Shown piece by piece: positions 58,844-64,000 of a DNA stretch of 64,000 nucleotides (position 1 is the first letter of the stretch; every line of letters begins with the position of its first letter). Below the pieces are notes generated by a model. It did no database searches and was not told the DNA's origin. It saw only the letters and a program-made list of their open reading frames with translations. A program made the translations under genes and the position numbers. The stretch is from Floccularia luteovirens. Its lineage: Eukaryota; Basidiomycota; Agaricomycetes; Agaricales; Squamanitaceae. The stretch spans positions 372,001-436,000 of the forward strand of contig VSJF01000004.1 of the NCBI GenBank assembly GCA_009739215.1. Direction: 5' to 3'.

Positions 58844-61109
58844 ATGCTACGCCAGCTCTCCCAAAGTCGTCGTATATGGTCTCAAGCTCCCAATCGTCCT
58901 GTAAAGCAAGATACCAGGTGGCCAGGCTGGCAAGTTATTATCGGAATTGAAACCCACGCTCAAATAAAATCCCGTCGCAAACTATTTTCTGGTGAGCGAT
59001 ATCAACCTTCGTTTCCTATATTTTATCAAACCTCGCTTGTAGAAGCACCTCTTCCATTTGGCTTGGATGATACTCCAAATTCTCGTGTTTATCCTTTCGA
59101 CGCCGCCTTTCCTGGTACTTTACCTGTGAGTTTCTTCACCACATATTGACACACCATTTATCTGAGCAGCACAGAAACTTAACCAAAAATGCGTAGACCT
59201 CGCCCTCCGAACCGCCGTTGCACTCAACTCCGACATACAACTTCAGTCGTCATTTGACAGGAAACATTACTTTTATTCGGACCTCCCTTCTGGGTACCAA
59301 ATAACACAGCAATACGGTTAGCATTCCATCCGATGTCATATTTTGTCTACCGTCTGATGGTTGCAAACCTTATCAGCTCCCATTGCAACTGGAGGCACTT
59401 TAAACATCCAACTCTCTGGTTCCGTATCTGTCCGCATTAAACAGATACAGTTGGAACAGGTAAATATTCTGTGACATGTCTGAACAACCTCAGTAATAGG
59501 AAACAATGATAGGACACTGCCAAGTCTACTTTTAATGCGCGCGCACGTAAATCTTTTATTGATCTGAACCGCGCGGGAGCGGGTCTCATGGAAATTGTGT
59601 CAGAACCTGACTTGGGGTGAGTCTTTCGTGCCCTTTTGCAAGTCATTAACGCGGCCATTTTCTTCAGATCTCCGGAGGAAGCTGCTGCATATGTCAAAGC
59701 TCTGCAGTCCGTTCTTCGTGCCGTAGGCGCTAGTGACTGCAACATGGAAAAGGTATCACTTCCATTACCTTGTATGTCTCCTCGTTGTGAGCTAATTTTA
59801 CCACACCTAAGGGCTCTTTAAGATGTGATGTCAATGTCTCTGTAAATCGTTTCGGAACGCCTCCTGGTACACGCTGCGAAATTAAAAACCTTAATAGCGT
59901 TAAGTTTATGGTTGCAGCAATCAGTTAGGGTGTTCTCCTTTTAGCTGTTACTGCTAAATATCAATGCCTTCTTTTAGTACATGAAGTCGCGCGTCAACGT
60001 GCTATACTAGATAACTCTCCTGACCCCCTGACAGCCCGCGTTCCTCAAGAAACGCGTGGCTTCGATGAGCATTCTTTCGAGACTTTCCGATTACGGAGCA
60101 AAGAAGACGCTCCAGACTACCGATATATGCCAGATCCAAATTTAGGCGTGCTGGTGCTAGAGCAGGTAATAAAGTCCTTCTCTTCGTCTCCCGCACTTAC
60201 CAACATTCCACGTGTAGGATCGCATTGAGACTATCCGCAAGACGCTCCCCGAATTGCCGTCAATAACTCGCAAGCGTTTAAAAGAGAAATATCAGTTATC
60301 CGAACGCGATGTCGAAGTTCTCCTTGCAGTCGACAGTAGCAAAGAAGTTCCCTTCGACGGGGAACAAGCTGTGGAAGAGGCTGGGGCCGTTGCTTATTTC
60401 GATCGTCTTTGTGCCGGTGACAGTATGAAGTCAAGGCCCCTCAAACAGCGTGATCCGAAAGTAGTGGCAAACTGGTACGAAGCCTTGCTATTTGAATTCA
60501 CAACCGAATTTGACGTTTCGCTTCTACTAATGGGTTCTTACAGGATGACGCACGAACTTTTAGGTCAGCTGACAGCGCGGGGAGAGAACTTTACGAACCT
60601 GCGCATATCTTCCGCACAATTAGGTGATTTGATAGACCTAGTGCAAAATGGGATTATTACAGGTTTGTCGCTTCCACATTTTCTAAAGGATATAGCTTAT
60701 TGTTTCACTCCTTATTCAAATCCTATCATTATGCTCTCGGTCTACTATCTTATGATTTGCCTCTGTAATACGATGGCGCCATCATTCAGGGACCTCAGGC
60801 AAGCTCTTACTCCGACATATTCTAGACACCACATTCCCGCTTTCTCCATCTCAACTAGCGCGGGATCTGAAACTAACAGCTCTCTCACCATCTTACTCAT
60901 CCGGCTCGTCACAACCAACAGAATTGAGAACTTTATGTGAACAAGCGATGTCCTCGCTTCCGAAGGAAGTTGCCGCAGCCCGTGCTGGTAACAAAAATGT
61001 TTTAAACAAGATTGTTGGTTGGGTGATGCGGGAGAGTAGGGGTCGTGCAGATGCACGCAGTGTTAAAGCTCTCGTCGAAGAGTTGATAGCACATGGAGAC
61101 CGAAGTTAG
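58844..61109 (+). CDS. PET112: mitochondrial Glu-tRNA(Gln) amidotransferase subunit B (GatB/PET112)
   Basis: Subunit B of the GatFAB/GatCAB amidotransferase that converts Glu-tRNA(Gln) to Gln-tRNA(Gln) in mitochondria. The presequence [20 protein letters not shown] is followed by the GatB cradle: [160 protein letters not shown]. The C-terminal tail/YqeY-like domain closes with [40 protein letters not shown]. About eleven exons, all in phase as read. The ATG at 58844 is chosen because it gives the mitochondrial presequence. Confidence 0.95.
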
Positions 61110-62642
61110 ACCACGCCTGCTTGTGAGGTACCCGCCGTCTGACCCACTTTAAAAAATTTACCCACTATGAGCAAGGTGTCATGTATATGAGAACCATTAT
61201 TATAGTATGTGCGACTATGCGTACATGTGCACCCCCCTACTTGATAAAATCACACCTTCCAGTGTAATCTACTCAGTTGGGAACTTCTTCATTTTTTGTC
61301 ATGATTTTGTCAGTGCTCCAGCACCAACAGCGAAAGTATTCGACTCAACACATTCATGATATTCTTCTTAAATATCTTAATCGGGTGTATAACCCCTCCT
61401 TGCATTTGGGAGTCATCGCCGGCAAACGTCTATATCCTATCACTCAATCTTTTTGAACGTCACCCGTATCTAAAATTTGACATCCCTCTTATCACTTGTT
61501 AATCCTTCAATGAATACCAGTCTCAGCCCAATATCAACAAACACAGCAAGCATCCCAGTCCTTCAGCTGCTCAAGGACTTTTCAAACCCTGCGCGGAGTT
61601 GTGCGGATGTCCGTATATTATGTCCTTCTTTCCCAGTTTTGTGCGGCCCCTCAAGCCGCAACTTTAGCTGTGCATTACTTGTAGTGGCTGCATTATCTAC
61701 CTTCAATGGCGGATACATACACTGATGACTAGCTACCGATCTACACTATGGAAGTTGAATAACAGAATATGACTCGAACGCTAAAGAATCAATGTGTGGT
61801 GACGTTACGTATTGGATAGACTTTGTTGACTGAGAAGTCCATCTGGCACATCCTCAAGAGAGCTGTGAATCTATTGTATTTAGAGGTTTCCGTTCAAGGA
61901 TGACAATGTAATGCTCCTTTATTTTGATTAATTAGTGTTTCCAGTCTGAAGATGGTACTAGCTGTATACTAGCTGATAATGAACCAGAAAGATTGCGGCA
62001 AGGCGATAGCTGGTTGTTAGCGGTTACTCCACCGATGGAAGCACGTACCCCCATCCTAATACGAAGTGAACATATCTCTGTGACAGCTTTTCTCAGATAA
62101 TAGTAATTTCACCGCATGCAATTGTAACTTCTTCTGAAGCCTAGATCAATTCAACCATGAGCGTTGAATGTTTCAGGGTTATCTCGTTGAGTTAACATAG
62201 GTTGGTGGGAACAAGTATGAAGTTATCAGCCTTGGGATAAATAGTATTTACCCGGGCACAAATACTCCGAGTCTTCTCTCAAACGTAAATGAAAATAACG
62301 GTCTGAAAGTCCGAGTGTGATAATAGTTCCTGTGCAAACATGGTCTGGGACTTTATTTACAAAATTGGGGTGTGTGGGGGGGGTACAGATTACATATACT
62401 CGGTCATAAAAGGAGACAAATTGTGGCATTATTACACTTCCAGATTGACATGTTTCACGGACGCAAAAAACAAACTTTATCTGTATTCGAAGATAACAGA
62501 TAAAGCCCGCTTCTGTGGAGATAATCGGGATAAAAAATGAAACAAAAAGCTAAGGCCATGGAACCCGAACGAGTCAAACTAAAGAAACCACCCCCTGAGC
62601 CCTTGGCATTTTCATCTCGGTCCAAGTGAATAAGGTCAAGAC
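61110..62642. other. intergenic region, convergent
   Basis: About 1.5 kb between convergent genes. A short frame at 61477-61725 has no ATG context or family match I trust. No repeat or RNA gene recognised. Confidence 0.55.
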
Positions 62643-63740
62643 TTATGAGAATGCCAATCCCGCCCAGGTAGTCACAGCACCAACCACCGCGCCGCCTGCC
62701 GCTGCGCGGAAAGTTCCTGTTCGTCTGCCATACTTGACCGGGGTATCTTGCTCCACAAGTATGGCACGTCCCTCGGATTTCTTATCTTCCTCCTCTACCT
62801 TGCCACGCAAACGATCGACAGCAACTTTGTTGCTCCCGACAATAAGAAATCCTTGCTCATCGGGATCTGATTCTTTTATTAGAACGTGAAAGTGCATATC
62901 CAATTTAGCAGCAGCTTCCGAGATTGCAGGGATGTCTGCCTGCGGGAGAATGTATACAGTAGCTGTAGAAGATTTTGTGACCTTTGAAATGAATTCTTCT
63001 CGTTGCTCGAGACTCATTGAGCGTGCAACCGGGCGGGGTGTGTGTGCAGGGGCGGGATAGCCTGAAGGTGTGGCAGAAAGACGAGTATCTGTTGGAACTC
63101 CAGTGACTCCACTTGTTTCTACCTTCGCCGCTGAGTTCTGAGAATTTTGAGAAGACAGGAAGCTTGTATCTGGGGTAGGAGGAATAAGTGTCCCAGGCAT
63201 CGGCGAGCGGGAGAACACCCTTTTTTGTTTCTGTGTCTGTTCAGGCGAAGTGATTGGCCCGAGAGTCTCTTGCCACCGTACAATTTTAGCTTGCGGATCT
63301 GCTTTCCCTGTTCTCTCTTCATCCTCTCGGTCAAACATGTCAGGCTTCATCATCCGATTCATGATCTCGCTAGAATTGGTGGAGAGCGATAAAAGAGTAT
63401 CACTCCGAAGAAGCGTCGTTGGTTGTGTAGATAGTCGACGTCGGTTGCGCAGAGCAATCTTGGTCTCTCCTTCATTTCGACGCGTAGGTGATCCGTCAGA
63501 CATGTCGAGGTACATAGACCCGAGCGCGTCTGCGATCCCATCAGCACCACGGTGGGTATCGAGTGTCTCTTTCCCAATTGCACTGGGCGAGTCAGCGTAG
63601 GGGCAGCCGGATCTGGGGTGACCTGCTCTTGGACGACCACATTTTGTACAATGAGGCACCTTTCTGCCGGGGGTGCTCGTTGGTGTTGTAACGGCGCTGT
63701 TGTTACCTGACGCTGTAGTGCTTGAGCGTAATGTGGGCAT
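62643..63740 (-). CDS. conserved-looking protein with C-terminal hydrophobic anchor, unknown
   Basis: Single exon of 365 residues from MPTLRSSTTASGNNSAVT. Near the N-terminus PHCTKCGRPRAGHPRSGCPY has three Cys and a His in a zinc-knuckle-like spacing. The middle is low-complexity with possible SP/TP phosphorylation sites (RSPMPGTLIPPTPDTSF). The C-terminal part is ordered: SSTATVYILPQADIPAISEA, LDMHFHVLIKESDPDEQGFL, IVGSNKVAVDRLRGKVEEED. The end, FRAAAGGAVVGAVTTWAGLA, is a glycine-rich hydrophobic helix typical of a tail-anchored protein. I do not recognise the family. The frame stays open upstream of 63740, but MPTLRSS is the natural start. Confidence 0.72.
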   Translation of the reverse strand: MPTLRSSTTASGNNSAVTTPTSTPGRKVPHCTKCGRPRAGHPRSGCPYADSPSAIGKETLDTHRGADGIADALGSMYLDMSDGSPTRRNEGETKIALRNRRRLSTQPTTLLRSDTLLSLSTNSSEIMNRMMKPDMFDREDEERTGKADPQAKIVRWQETLGPITSPEQTQKQKRVFSRSPMPGTLIPPTPDTSFLSSQNSQNSAAKVETSGVTGVPTDTRLSATPSGYPAPAHTPRPVARSMSLEQREEFISKVTKSSTATVYILPQADIPAISEAAAKLDMHFHVLIKESDPDEQGFLIVGSNKVAVDRLRGKVEEEDKKSEGRAILVEQDTPVKYGRRTGTFRAAAGGAVVGAVTTWAGLAFS

Positions 63741-64000
63741 GCTATTGTACAAGGGCACAGGTTGATTTTGTTCTTGAGTTTTCAATTGCAAGAGCAGACT
63801 CGCTTGTCCACACAATGGGATATATTTATAATTTTGCGAACAATGGGGGATGTTCACAAGGCAACTAGTTCTTCTTACCAAGTATTCAGGCCTCAGGGGT
63901 TGCTGGATCTTGAACTTGCTTCTACGACGCGCAAATAAGAGATATAAAATCAAAAATGAGTCAAGGTAATGAAGGCGGTGGTGAGACAGCTTAAAAGTCA
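63741..64000. other. window edge, possible start of a further gene
   Basis: An ATG at 63956 on the plus strand followed by AGTCAAG|GTAATG looks like a short first exon with a donor at 63966, possibly of a gene continuing outside the window. Too little sequence to support a call. Confidence 0.2.

Noticed and set aside
1..64000. Search for tRNA genes, rRNA, CRISPR arrays, LTR or inverted-repeat transposons
   Set aside because: No B-box/A-box pair, repeat array or paired terminal repeats were seen by eye; a dedicated scan (tRNAscan-SE, self dot-plot) would be needed to exclude small elements.

Overview
The window looks like a stretch of a filamentous basidiomycete nuclear genome, most likely Agaricomycetes. 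Genes are dense and on both strands. Almost every gene is cut by introns of about 48-60 bp with GT-AG ends and CTNA(A/C)-type branch points. The gene set fits as well: BTB/POZ, arrestin-like, fungal TRP/ML-domain channel, DASH-complex Spc19, Kex1, fungal-type MogA-MoeA fusion. I see no rRNA, tRNA, CRISPR or intact transposon.

Left third (1-20 kb): PPIL4/Cyp6 cyclophilin (51-1596), a BTB protein (1870-2703), a damaged arrestin-like gene (3654-5863), an SPFH/stomatin protein (6491-7950), a KHA1-type K+/H+ antiporter (minus, 8631-11692), splicing factor BUD31 (minus, 12583-13238), a REEP/TB2-DP1-HVA22 protein with a very long disordered tail (13480-15527), a gene-poor stretch with a possible arrestin relic, an unrecognised Ser/Asn/Pro-rich protein (17265-18632), and complex I subunit NDUFA1 (19353-19817).

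Middle (20-41 kb): lipoate-protein ligase (minus), Kex1 carboxypeptidase (minus), a thioredoxin-like ER membrane protein, complex I subunit NDUFA8, a second arrestin-like gene, DASH subunit Spc19, the molybdenum-cofactor MogA-MoeA fusion (minus), a NOL11/Utp8-like protein (minus), complex I assembly factor NDUFAF3, a small unknown gene (minus), and MGM101.

Right third (41-64 kb): a tandem pair of arrestin-like genes (minus), a gamma-tubulin complex protein (GCP5-like), a vWA-domain protein (minus), a CNH-domain protein, a TRP-like channel (minus), mitochondrial GatB, and a tail-anchored conserved unknown (minus). Six genes serve mitochondria: three for complex I, plus lipoylation, Gln-tRNA amidation and mtDNA maintenance.

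Two things stand out. First, four arrestin-like paralogues (plus a possible fifth relic) share one exon plan that includes an 18-nt micro-exon. Second, at least seven otherwise conserved genes carry single-base reading-frame breaks, nearly always one extra base. This looks more like assembly consensus error than gene death, but the sequence alone cannot decide it. Function calls come from reading the translated exons by eye; no database search was run.
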